From Microbacterium oleivorans (GTDB taxonomy: Bacteria; Actinomycetota; Actinomycetes; Actinomycetales; Microbacteriaceae), in contig NZ_LSTV01000005.1 in NCBI RefSeq assembly GCF_001644225.1, positions 438,144 to 502,143 of the forward strand: a stretch of DNA of 64,000 bases. The letters are read 5' to 3'. Position numbers and translations under genes: made by a program. Of this stretch, positions 15,978 to 22,367 are shown one piece after another (position 1 is the stretch's first letter; the number at the start of each line of letters is the position of its first letter). The notes beneath the pieces were generated by a model, which saw only the letters and a program-made list of their open reading frames with translations, was not told the DNA's origin and ran no database searches.

Positions 15978-16601
15978 ATGACGCAGACGTCAACCGTCCG
16001 CCGGCGGCGCAAGACGCCCGCCGAACGCCGCGACGAGATCGCGGCCGCGGCGCGCGGGATCGCGCTCGCCGACGGTCTCGACGCCGTCACGCTGCGCGCC
16101 GTCGCCGCGCGCGTCGGCGTGGCCCCCGGACTCGTCGCGCACCACGCCGACGGGATGGACGCGCTCGTCGCCGAGGCGTTCGGCGCCGTCGTCGCGGACG
16201 AGCTGCGCGCCGTCGTGGCCGCGATCAGGGTGAAAGATGCCGCGACGGCGCGGCTCGGCATCCTGCTCGACACCGTCCTCGGGGATGAGCCGAGCGCCGT
16301 CACGCTCGTCTGGGTCCAGGGCTGGGCACTCGGCGCCCGCAACGAGGCGCTCGCCGCACGCGTACGCGCCGAGATGGACGCGTGGCAGCGCGCGCTCGCG
16401 GCCGAGATCGTGCGCGGAACCGGGCGGGGCGAATTCGCCGAGGTCGATGCGGATGCCGTCGCCTGGCACCTGCTCGCGATGATCGACGGCCTCGGAGCCC
16501 ATGGCCTCGTTCGCTGGCGCGACGATCCCTCGCGCGCCGACCTCACCCGCCGCGCGCTCGCCGCGCTGCTCGGCGTCGCGCCCGGCGCGCTGCACGGCTG
16601 A
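15978..16601 (+). CDS. TetR family regulator of the agmatine operon
   Basis: A 207-residue repressor. A basic N-terminus (RRRRKTPAERRDEI) leads into the TetR helix-turn-helix at about 20-65, where AVAARVGVAPGLVAHHADGMDALV carries the recognition helix; the rest is helical ligand domain with a BetI/PsrA-like feel. It is divergent from the agmatine deiminase operon and shares the 24-base dyad, so it probably senses an amine or pathway intermediate. Its end is followed by a compound palindromic repeat rather than a T-rich terminator. Confidence 0.9.
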   Translation: MTQTSTVRRRRKTPAERRDEIAAAARGIALADGLDAVTLRAVAARVGVAPGLVAHHADGMDALVAEAFGAVVADELRAVVAAIRVKDAATARLGILLDTVLGDEPSAVTLVWVQGWALGARNEALAARVRAEMDAWQRALAAEIVRGTGRGEFAEVDADAVAWHLLAMIDGLGAHGLVRWRDDPSRADLTRRALAALLGVAPGALHG

Positions 16602-16613
16602 CCCGCCGCCGAG

Positions 16614-16750
16614 ACGTCGAGACGTCGCAGACGTCGCAGACGTCGCAGATGGTCGCCCCGCCGCACCCGCCGCGACCATCTGCGACGCCTCGAGCCGACG
16701 GGAACGGCGGTCATCCGCCTTGAACGGATGCCGGTGGCGTCGGCTCGAGG
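16614..16750. repeat. Compound palindromic repeat, family A, copy 1
   Basis: Three near-identical 9-mers containing GACGTCGCA lead into a first hairpin with 15-base perfect arms: 16641-16655 / 16673-16687 (core CGCAGATGGTCG / CGACCATCTGCG). A second hairpin follows with 13-base perfect arms, CCTCGAGCCGACG (16688-16700) / CGTCGGCTCGAGG (16738-16750). It separates the convergent TetR and effector genes. Related copies lie at 18189, 18775 and 21426. It could act as a bidirectional terminator, but no T-tract is present. Confidence 0.8.
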
Positions 16751-16756
16751 TCGGCG

Positions 16757-17392
16757 TCAGTTGTCGGGGCGCGAGATGTCGAGGGTGACGAAGTTCGTGC
16801 CGGGGACGGGGCGGACCTCGAACGTCGCGCCGTCGAGCGTGCCGGGCGGGAGGTCGAAGCGCTGCTCGAGGGCGCCCCGGCTCAGGCGGCGCAGCTCGGC
16901 CGCCTCGCCGGCGGGGGCGAGGAACTCCATGTCCCCGCTGCTGGTCTGCCCGTAGGCATCCGGGTTGTCCTGTCCGATGGCGTCCTCGTACAGCTCCTCG
17001 ACGATCTGCCCGGGGATCTTCTTCGGCGTGCCGAGCACCTCCTTGCCCACCTCGCCGGGGGTCTCGCGCACCGCCTTGCCGATCGAGGTCCCGAGGTCGT
17101 TCGCGACGTTGTAGTCGGGCGCGGCGTGGCGTCCGGTGTGGCCGAGCTGTTGACGGCCGCGGGTGACGTCGGTGAGCAGGTCGTACTTCTTGGCGTGGCT
17201 GGCCACTGGGGCGTCGCGACGGTGCTTCCCGGCGTCCGCGGCGTTGCGCCGGTCCGTGCCGCGGATGCGGGCGGCGTCGGCGCGGTGCTTGCCGCCGCGC
17301 TTGCGGAACGCGCTCCCGAATCCCTTCTTGAACTCGCGGCCGGCGCCGTCGACGGCGTCGACGATCTCGCGCATGAGGCTCTTCATCGTCAT
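16757..17392 (-). CDS. Putative secreted effector (second module), unknown domain
   Basis: A 211-residue protein of no family I recognise. The first 60 residues are very basic (KKGFGSAFRKRGGKHRADAARIRG), the middle has a PGEVGKEVLGTPKKIPGQIVEE stretch, split by helices, and the last 60 residues form a compact domain ending EVRPVPGTNFVTLDISRPDN. ATG 17392 follows GGGAG by six bases and starts only two bases after the stop of the CpnT-like gene, repeating the arrangement in the first module, where the partner is nuclease-like. By position it is a toxin candidate. No immunity gene follows it. Confidence 0.6.
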   Translation of the reverse strand: MTMKSLMREIVDAVDGAGREFKKGFGSAFRKRGGKHRADAARIRGTDRRNAADAGKHRRDAPVASHAKKYDLLTDVTRGRQQLGHTGRHAAPDYNVANDLGTSIGKAVRETPGEVGKEVLGTPKKIPGQIVEELYEDAIGQDNPDAYGQTSSGDMEFLAPAGEAAELRRLSRGALEQRFDLPPGTLDGATFEVRPVPGTNFVTLDISRPDN

Positions 17393-17393
17393 G

Positions 17394-18101
17394 TCAGTCT
17401 CCCGAGATCTGCAGGTTGGCAAGGTCCGCGAGCAGCCGATCGGTGCGGTCCTCGATGTCGACGGCCTGCGCGTCCATCTCGTCGGCGGCCGCCTCGAGCG
17501 CCTCGATGTCGGCCTCGAACTCGTCGACGTCTCCGACGGCGCCCTCGACGACGGGCGCGTCCATGAGGGCCATGACGATCACCGGGACCTGCTCGACGAG
17601 CGGCTCGACGGCGAGGGGCAGCACCTCGTTGATGCCCTGCTCGATCGTCGCCTCCATCGCCATCGCGAGCAGCTTCTTGCGGGCGAGCAGCAGCACCGCC
17701 GCGCCGCCGGCGCCGAAGGGACCCGCGGCGAGCAGGGGGACGAGCTGCATGAGCGTGAGTGTCACCTCGGCGATGACCTTGATCTTCATCGCGAGGACGA
17801 TGCCGCCCGCGATGTCTATGCCCGTCGCCGCGGGGCCGAGCACGTCGAGCAGCTTCTGCATGTTGTCGGAACGGTTGCGGTTCCACCCCTCGACCTGCGC
17901 CGTGCCCGCGTTGCCCTGCAGCGCCGTGGCCAGGTCGCCGTTCACGCGGCTGTCGACGGCCTGGATGATCGACTCCATGTCGTCGCGGTAGCCGCGCACG
18001 AGGTCGGCCGCCTTGTGGACCTCGTCCTCGTCGATGTCGGGCCATTCCAGCCCCATCTTGTCCATGATCCAGATCAGCTCATTCGGCAACATCATCCCCA
18101 C
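17394..18101 (-). CDS. CpnT-like N-terminal (WXG100-type) domain protein, module B
   Basis: A 235-residue protein starting VGMMLPNELIWIMDK, with GLEWPDIDEDEV and long helices. This matches the N-terminal domain of mycobacterial CpnT and other actinobacterial type VII effectors (PF25547-like). Two hydrophobic segments lie at about 95-130. It lacks any C-terminal toxin part; the next gene, two bases away, may supply it. GTG 18101 is chosen because GGAGG lies 8 bases upstream and its paralogue at 20455 starts the same way (M-G-M-M). Acidic C-terminal helix (about 180-225). Paralogue of 19745-20455. Confidence 0.75.
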   Translation of the reverse strand: MGMMLPNELIWIMDKMGLEWPDIDEDEVHKAADLVRGYRDDMESIIQAVDSRVNGDLATALQGNAGTAQVEGWNRNRSDNMQKLLDVLGPAATGIDIAGGIVLAMKIKVIAEVTLTLMQLVPLLAAGPFGAGGAAVLLLARKKLLAMAMEATIEQGINEVLPLAVEPLVEQVPVIVMALMDAPVVEGAVGDVDEFEADIEALEAAADEMDAQAVDIEDRTDRLLADLANLQISGD

Positions 18102-18188
18102 GGGTACCACCTCCGCCGTCGACAGTAGCGAGCGGTCACCCCGACGGCGATGGGGAGAACGACCCATTCCGCCGCGCTCGCGAGACGT

Positions 18189-18290
18189 CCCAGATGGTCG
18201 CCGCCTCCACCCGCCGCGCGACCATCTGCGACGCCTCGACCCGACGGGAACGGTGGTCATCGGCAGGGGATGGATGCCGGTGGCGTCGGC
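18189..18290. repeat. Compound palindromic repeat, family A, copy 2
   Basis: The first hairpin has arms CAGATGGTCG (18191-18200) / CGACCATCTG (18219-18228). The second starts at about 18236 with CGACCCGACG and closes with CGTCGGCTCG near 18284-18293, one mismatch. It keeps the same two-hairpin order as copy 1 and lies between the second immunity gene and module B. Confidence 0.75.
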
Positions 18291-18300
18291 TCGGCGACGG

Positions 18301-18759
18301 TCAGATCTCGCGCAGTGTGTGGTCGGCGGGTACGTGATTGTCGCGGTAGTAGGCGACGAAGAGGTCGGCCGCCTCGTCGAGCGTGAAGACCTCGTGCGGG
18401 TGCACCTTCGCGCTGTGTCGCCCCTCGTCCCACCGGATCGTCTCGGTCGGCTCCGACTCGTCGCCGCCGGTCGGCTTGCCGACGGTGTACTGGTGGGCCG
18501 TGCCTGCCTCATCGACCACGCGGACCTCGACGGTCACACCCTCGGCATCCCCGGCGCACTGGATGTACTCCTCGGAGTGAGGCAGGCTCGCGCGCAGGTT
18601 GGCCCCGTCGGGCGCACGCCACAGACTGAGCGCCCAGAAGGAGGAGCCGTCCATCTGCGTCAGGGTGAACCGGATCTGGTCCTCGAAAGAACGGAGCGCG
18701 TCGATCAGAGGGAACCTGCTCGAGCCGTTCTCCTGCAGGATGTGCGTCGGCGTGGTCAC
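18301..18759 (-). CDS. Immunity-like protein, duplicate copy (Imm1-like)
   Basis: A 152-residue acidic protein ending in ADLFVAYYRDNHVPADHTLR, a pattern reminiscent of Imm1-type immunity proteins. It is a tandem paralogue of the gene at 18841-19299, exactly 540 bases away. Residues from about 63 onward are nearly identical in both copies, while the first 60 differ greatly. GTG start. Since it lies after a nuclease-like toxin gene and its apparent immunity gene, it is probably an extra or orphan immunity gene for a related toxin. Cytoplasmic, no signal peptide. Confidence 0.65.
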   Translation of the reverse strand: MTTPTHILQENGSSRFPLIDALRSFEDQIRFTLTQMDGSSFWALSLWRAPDGANLRASLPHSEEYIQCAGDAEGVTVEVRVVDEAGTAHQYTVGKPTGGDESEPTETIRWDEGRHSAKVHPHEVFTLDEAADLFVAYYRDNHVPADHTLREI

Positions 18760-18774
18760 GGGTCCTTCTTTCGT

Positions 18775-18834
18775 CTCGACCCGACAGGAACGGCGGTCAT
18801 CGGGTGGCGATGGATGCCGGTGGCGTCGGCTCGG
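18775..18834. repeat. Palindromic repeat, family A, copy 3 (second hairpin only)
   Basis: Arms CTCGACCCGAC and GTCGGCTCGG enclose GGAACGGCGGTCAT and GGATGCCGGTGG, the same interior as the other copies. It is part of the 540-base duplication that also produced the two immunity-like genes; the copy at 18236-18293 is its counterpart. Confidence 0.75.
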
Positions 18835-18840
18835 CGACGA

Positions 18841-19299
18841 TCAGATCTCGCGCAGGGTGTGGTCGGAGGGCACGTGGTTGTCGCGGTAGTACGCGACGAA
18901 GAGGTCGGCGGCCTCGTCGAGGCTGAAGACCTCGTGCGGGTGCACTTTCGTGCTGTGTCGCCCCTCGTCCCAGCGGATCGTCTCGGTCGGCTCCGCGTCG
19001 TCGCCGCCGGTCGGCTTGCCGACGGTGTACTGGTGGGCGGTGCCCGCCTCGTCGACCACGCGGACCTCGACGGTCACCCCCTCGGCATCCCCGGCGCACT
19101 GGATGTACTCCTCGGAGAACGGAATCTCCGCCAACAGGTCGGCCCCGTCCGGTGCACGCCAGAGGCTGTACGCCCACAGCTTCGCGCCGTCCATCCGCCG
19201 GACGGAGAACCGAATCTGGTCCTCGTACGGACGGGCCACGTCCACCAGGGGAGAGCGCGCGAACCCGTTGAGCTGCACGATGTGCGTCGGCGTCGTCAC
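18841..19299 (-). CDS. Immunity-like protein next to nuclease toxin (Imm1-like)
   Basis: A 152-residue protein with SEEYIQCAGDAEGVTVEVRV in the middle and ADLFVAYYRDNHVPSDHTLR at the end. GTG 19299 overlaps the stop of the nuclease-like toxin gene by four bases (GTGA), the classical toxin-immunity coupling. The closest relative is its own tandem copy at 18301. Assignment as immunity protein rests on position, size, acidity and a loose resemblance to Imm1; the toxin partner is inferred. Confidence 0.7.
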   Translation of the reverse strand: MTTPTHIVQLNGFARSPLVDVARPYEDQIRFSVRRMDGAKLWAYSLWRAPDGADLLAEIPFSEEYIQCAGDAEGVTVEVRVVDEAGTAHQYTVGKPTGGDDAEPTETIRWDEGRHSTKVHPHEVFSLDEAADLFVAYYRDNHVPSDHTLREI

Positions 19300-19748
19300 G
19301 GAACCTCCTGCAGGAGCACTCGCACGATCCTAATCTCGGAGCCGTGCAACTTCGCGATCGCGGGGGTGTCCGGACCGACCGTAGTGTCGAAGAGCAACTG
19401 TGCAGGGTTGCGCGTGGCCGAGCCGCTCTTCACCTCGATCCCCGTCCACGTCCCGTCGACGTTCTGAATGAGCCCGTCGTAACGCCGGACCTGCGGGCCC
19501 GACGTCCCTGGTCGATGAAGTCCGTCCGCCGACGCATTCACCTGGTCGCGGATGACCGGCACCCGGGGAACGGTCGGGGCATCCAGGTCGACGGTGTTCC
19601 CGTCGAGCACCTCCACGTCGCTGTTCGTCAGGGTGAGGTGGGTGTCGATCTTGCGGGTGACGCCGGTGTCGAGGCGGACGTGCAGGTCGTCGGCGCCGCG
19701 GCGCAGCGCGTCGAGGGAGTCTTTGACGGCGCGGCCGACGGCGCTCAT
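19296..19748 (-). CDS. PD-(D/E)XK nuclease-like toxin (first module)
   Basis: A 150-residue protein. Its C-terminal half has the restriction-endonuclease-fold pattern RRYDG (D91), GIEVKSG (E105, K107) and a following Q (Q117), as in Tox-REase polymorphic toxin domains. The N-terminal 60 residues are helical then linker-like. ATG 19748 overlaps the stop of the CpnT-like gene and its own stop overlaps the immunity-like gene, so three genes are translationally coupled. Likely role: a DNA- or RNA-cleaving effector delivered with the upstream WXG100-type protein. Activity not shown. Confidence 0.7.
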   Translation of the reverse strand: MSAVGRAVKDSLDALRRGADDLHVRLDTGVTRKIDTHLTLTNSDVEVLDGNTVDLDAPTVPRVPVIRDQVNASADGLHRPGTSGPQVRRYDGLIQNVDGTWTGIEVKSGSATRNPAQLLFDTTVGPDTPAIAKLHGSEIRIVRVLLQEVP

Positions 19749-20455
19749 GAGGCGTCTCCTCCGAAGTCGAGGGAAGCGAGATCCGCGATGAAGTTGCCCG
19801 TGAGCTGCTGCAGATCGGTGCTGTGGGTGTTCAGGGCCGCCTGCGCGTTGCCGAGGGCCTGCAGATCGGCGTAGAACTCATCCGAGTCGCCGACCTGGCC
19901 CTCGACGACCGGCGCGTCGAGCACCGCGTCGATGATGGCGGGCAGCTCGTCCGCGAGGGGCTCGATCACCATGGGTGCGAGCTGTGCGACCAGCTCTTCG
20001 ACGACGGTGTCGACGGCCGCGTTGAGCAGCTTCTTCTTGATGATGAGCATGGGACCCGCGCCGGCGGCGGTGATCGGGTTGGTCAGCATCCCGATGAAAG
20101 CCAGCGCGGTGGTCGTGACGTCGGCGATGACCTTGATCTTGAGTCCGAGGACGACGCCCGCCCCCACATCCATCGCCGTCGCGGCGGGCGGCATGATGTC
20201 GACGAGCCGCTGCAGGTTCTGGGAGCGCGTGGTGGTCCACGCGGCGACGGTGGCGGGTCCGGTCTGGCCGCGGAGGGCAGTGGCGAGATCGTTGTTGACG
20301 ACTCGATCGACCGACTGGATGACGCCCTCCAGCTCGCCGCCGAACGTCCGGACGATCGTCGCCGCGCGGCGGATCTCGTCCTCGTCGATGTCCGGCCACT
20401 CGAAACCGAGCTTCTGCATGATCCAGACCAGCTCGTTCGGCAACATCATGCCCAT
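19745..20455 (-). CDS. CpnT-like N-terminal (WXG100-type) domain protein, module A
   Basis: A 236-residue paralogue of 17394-18101. It begins MGMMLPNELVWIMQK, with GFEWPDIDEDEI, then helices, a hydrophobic stretch at about 100-130 (ALAFIGMLTNPITAAGAGPM), and an acidic tail. GGAGG precedes ATG 20455. In mycobacterial CpnT this domain is joined to a toxin; here the toxin is a separate overlapping gene. A dedicated secretion system (ESX ATPase, EccC) is not in the window. Confidence 0.77.
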   Translation of the reverse strand: MGMMLPNELVWIMQKLGFEWPDIDEDEIRRAATIVRTFGGELEGVIQSVDRVVNNDLATALRGQTGPATVAAWTTTRSQNLQRLVDIMPPAATAMDVGAGVVLGLKIKVIADVTTTALAFIGMLTNPITAAGAGPMLIIKKKLLNAAVDTVVEELVAQLAPMVIEPLADELPAIIDAVLDAPVVEGQVGDSDEFYADLQALGNAQAALNTHSTDLQQLTGNFIADLASLDFGGDAS

Positions 20456-20726
20456 GGCGCCCCCTCCTGCCACGACGCTATGCGCGAGGTGCGAGAGGGG
20501 AAGGGGGAGAACTCCGCATTTCGAGTCCGACCCGCCATCCGGGTCGCCTCGGCGCGTCTCATAAGGAGTTTCCAGGTTCCGCCGCTTGCCCGCGTGAACA
20601 CGCGGATCTCGAGAGCGCGAGAGCACCCGGCCAGGCCGATTCCGCTCAGCCCGGCCAATCCGATCCGCGGTGCCCCCCGGATGACCCGTCGTGCGAAAGC
20701 CGCACTGAAGGAAGGAAAACAGACAC
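20456..20726. promoter_or_regulatory. Divergent promoter region of the effector island
   Basis: This 270-base gap separates the leftward effector operon from the rightward secreted-protein gene. It holds two dyads: GACCCG / CGGGTC near 20528-20545 and a perfect CCGCGTG (20590-20596) - AA - CACGCGG (20599-20605). AAGGAAGG just before 20727 is the ribosome site of the secreted protein. No ORF is convincing. Confidence 0.4.
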
Positions 20727-21335
20727 ATGCGTACCAACCTGAAGCGGACCCTCGTCCTCGGCTCCACCGGACTCGCGGCGGTCGCCCTGACCGCCGGCTT
20801 CGCCCTGCCGGCCAACGCGGCCGAGAGCGAGGACACCACCACCACGACGGCGACGGAAGCATTCACCGACGTCCTCAACATCAACGAGTTGCTGGGCGGA
20901 TCCGTCGACGGCGGCGATCTGCTGTCGGTCGGCGACATCTCGACGGGCGACATCGGCTCCGGCAACGACGCGCCCATCGGCTCCGGCAACAGCGTCGATG
21001 CACCGATCGGATCGGGTAACGACACGTCGCTCGACGCCCCGGTCGGTTCGGGCAACGAGGTCGGCAACGGCAACGATGTCGGCTCGGGCAACGACACGGA
21101 CGTCTCGCCGAACACCGACGTCTCGCCCGAGACGAACACGGACGTCTCGCCGGACGTGAGCGGTGAGGTGGGCGACGTCACGAACGATGTCACCACCGAG
21201 ACCGGTGACATCACGAGCGACGTCACCAACACGACTGGCGACCTCGTCGACGGCATCACGGGCGACGTCGACAGCACCGTCGGCGACGTGACGTCCGACG
21301 TGAACGACCTCGTCGACGGCATCCTGGGCGACTGA
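20727..21335 (+). CDS. Secreted Gly/Asn/Asp-repeat protein
   Basis: A 202-residue exported protein. A basic start (MRTNLKRT), hydrophobic core and a cut near PANAA-ES form a signal peptide of about 31 residues. The mature part has no Cys and is built from short repeats: (D)APIGSGN, VGSGN, then TDVSP, then (G)DVTNDV/GDVTSDV repeats with strong 4-8 residue periodicity and very acidic charge. This suggests an extended, perhaps calcium-binding, surface protein. It is divergent from the effector island and ends in a strong terminator. Family not recognised. Confidence 0.75.
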   Translation: MRTNLKRTLVLGSTGLAAVALTAGFALPANAAESEDTTTTTATEAFTDVLNINELLGGSVDGGDLLSVGDISTGDIGSGNDAPIGSGNSVDAPIGSGNDTSLDAPVGSGNEVGNGNDVGSGNDTDVSPNTDVSPETNTDVSPDVSGEVGDVTNDVTTETGDITSDVTNTTGDLVDGITGDVDSTVGDVTSDVNDLVDGILGD

Positions 21336-21372
21336 CCGCCCGCGGCAGGGCGCTCCGCCCTGCGCTCGCGTC

Positions 21373-21409
21373 AACGAGGCCCCGAGCTCTTCCGGCTCGG
21401 GGCCTCGTT
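21373..21409. terminator. Intrinsic terminator after the secreted repeat protein
   Basis: A 15-base perfect stem, AACGAGGCCCCGAGC (21373-21387) / GCTCGGGGCCTCGTT (21395-21409), with a 7-base loop and a short T-ending right arm. The following gene has its own promoter. Confidence 0.85.
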
Positions 21410-21425
21410 GCGCTGTGAGGCTCGT

Positions 21426-21482
21426 CGAGCCGACGCGAACGGCCGCCATCGGGAGTGGATGCCGGCACCTCGCGTCGGCTCG
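21426..21482. repeat. Palindromic repeat, family A, copy 4 (second hairpin only)
   Basis: Arms CGAGCCGACGCG (21426-21437) / CGCGTCGGCTCG (21471-21482) are perfectly complementary over 12 bases and enclose GAACGGCCGCCATCGGGAGTGG-type sequence as in the other copies. It lies between the terminator and the rhodanese promoter. Confidence 0.75.
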
Positions 21483-21509
21483 GCGCTGGGGCGGCGGCGC
21501 GGGCGGTCG

Positions 21510-21521
21510 TAGGGTCGAGCC
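21510..21521 (+). promoter_or_regulatory. Leaderless promoter -10 box
   Basis: TAGGGT (21510-21515) lies six bases before ATG 21522, with no ribosome site. Confidence 0.55.
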
Positions 21522-22364
21522 ATGGCACGCGCGCGATTGATCGACCCCCATGAACTCGAGCGGATGATGCGGGATGCCGCGCCGCTGACGGTACTCGACG
21601 TGCGGTGGCGGCTCGACCGGCCCGACGGCCGGGCCGACTACGAGGCGGGTCACATCCCCGGCGCGGTGTACGTGAGTCTCGACGACGAGCTCGCCGCCCA
21701 TGGCGCGCCGGAGGACGGCCGGCATCCGCTCCCCGACATCGCCGACCTGCAGACCGCCGCCCGGCGCTGGGGCGTCGACACGGGCGACACCGTCGTGGTC
21801 TACGACGACTGGCAGACGTTCGGCGCCGCGCGCGCCTGGTGGGTGCTGACGGATGCCGGTGTGCCGGACGTTCGCGTGCTCGACGGCGGCCTCGGGGCGT
21901 GGCGAGACGCCGGGCTGCCGTTCGAGTCGGGCCCCGTGCACGCGGCTCGCGGCGACGTCGCGCTGACGCCGGGGCACCTGCCGCGCCTGGACATCGACGA
22001 GGCGGCGGCACTGCCGGCATCCGGGATCCTGTTCGACGTGCGCGCGCCCGAGCGCTACCGCGGCGACGTCGAGCCGATGGACCCGCGGGCGGGGCACATC
22101 CCCGGCGCGGTCAACGCGCCGACGGGCGGCAACGTCGACGAGCGCGGGCGTTTCCTCTCGCCCGAGCAACTGCGCGAGCGCTACGCGGCGCTCGGCGTCA
22201 CGGACGACACGACCGTCGGCGTCAGCTGTGGCTCGGGGGTGTCGGCCGCGCAGGCCGCGTTCGCGCTGAGCCTCGCCGGCATCGACGCGGCGCTCTACGG
22301 CGGATCGTGGAGCCAGTGGGCGAACCACCCCGACCGCCCGGTCGCGACCGGCGATCACCCGTAA
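21522..22364 (+). CDS. Sulfurtransferase (two-domain rhodanese)
   Basis: A 280-residue protein with two rhodanese domains. Both carry the repeat-ending motif AGHIPGAV (residues 43-50 and 190-197). The catalytic domain is the second: cysteine in VSCGSGVSAAQAAFAL (about C233) forms the persulfide. CGSGVSA is closer to thiosulfate/3-mercaptopyruvate sulfurtransferases of actinobacteria than to bovine rhodanese (CRKGVT). Likely role: transfer of sulfane sulfur, cyanide or mercaptopyruvate detoxification. Leaderless, single gene. Confidence 0.9.
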   Translation: MARARLIDPHELERMMRDAAPLTVLDVRWRLDRPDGRADYEAGHIPGAVYVSLDDELAAHGAPEDGRHPLPDIADLQTAARRWGVDTGDTVVVYDDWQTFGAARAWWVLTDAGVPDVRVLDGGLGAWRDAGLPFESGPVHAARGDVALTPGHLPRLDIDEAAALPASGILFDVRAPERYRGDVEPMDPRAGHIPGAVNAPTGGNVDERGRFLSPEQLRERYAALGVTDDTTVGVSCGSGVSAAQAAFALSLAGIDAALYGGSWSQWANHPDRPVATGDHP

Positions 22365-22367
22365 CGC

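Noticed and set aside
16614..16650. GACGTCGCA tandem units resembling a CRISPR array
   Set aside because: Units are directly abutting with no spacers; part of a palindromic repeat.
20646..22358. Minus-strand ORF of 570 codons
   Set aside because: Antisense to the signal-peptide repeat protein and rhodanese; crosses a terminator and a repeat.
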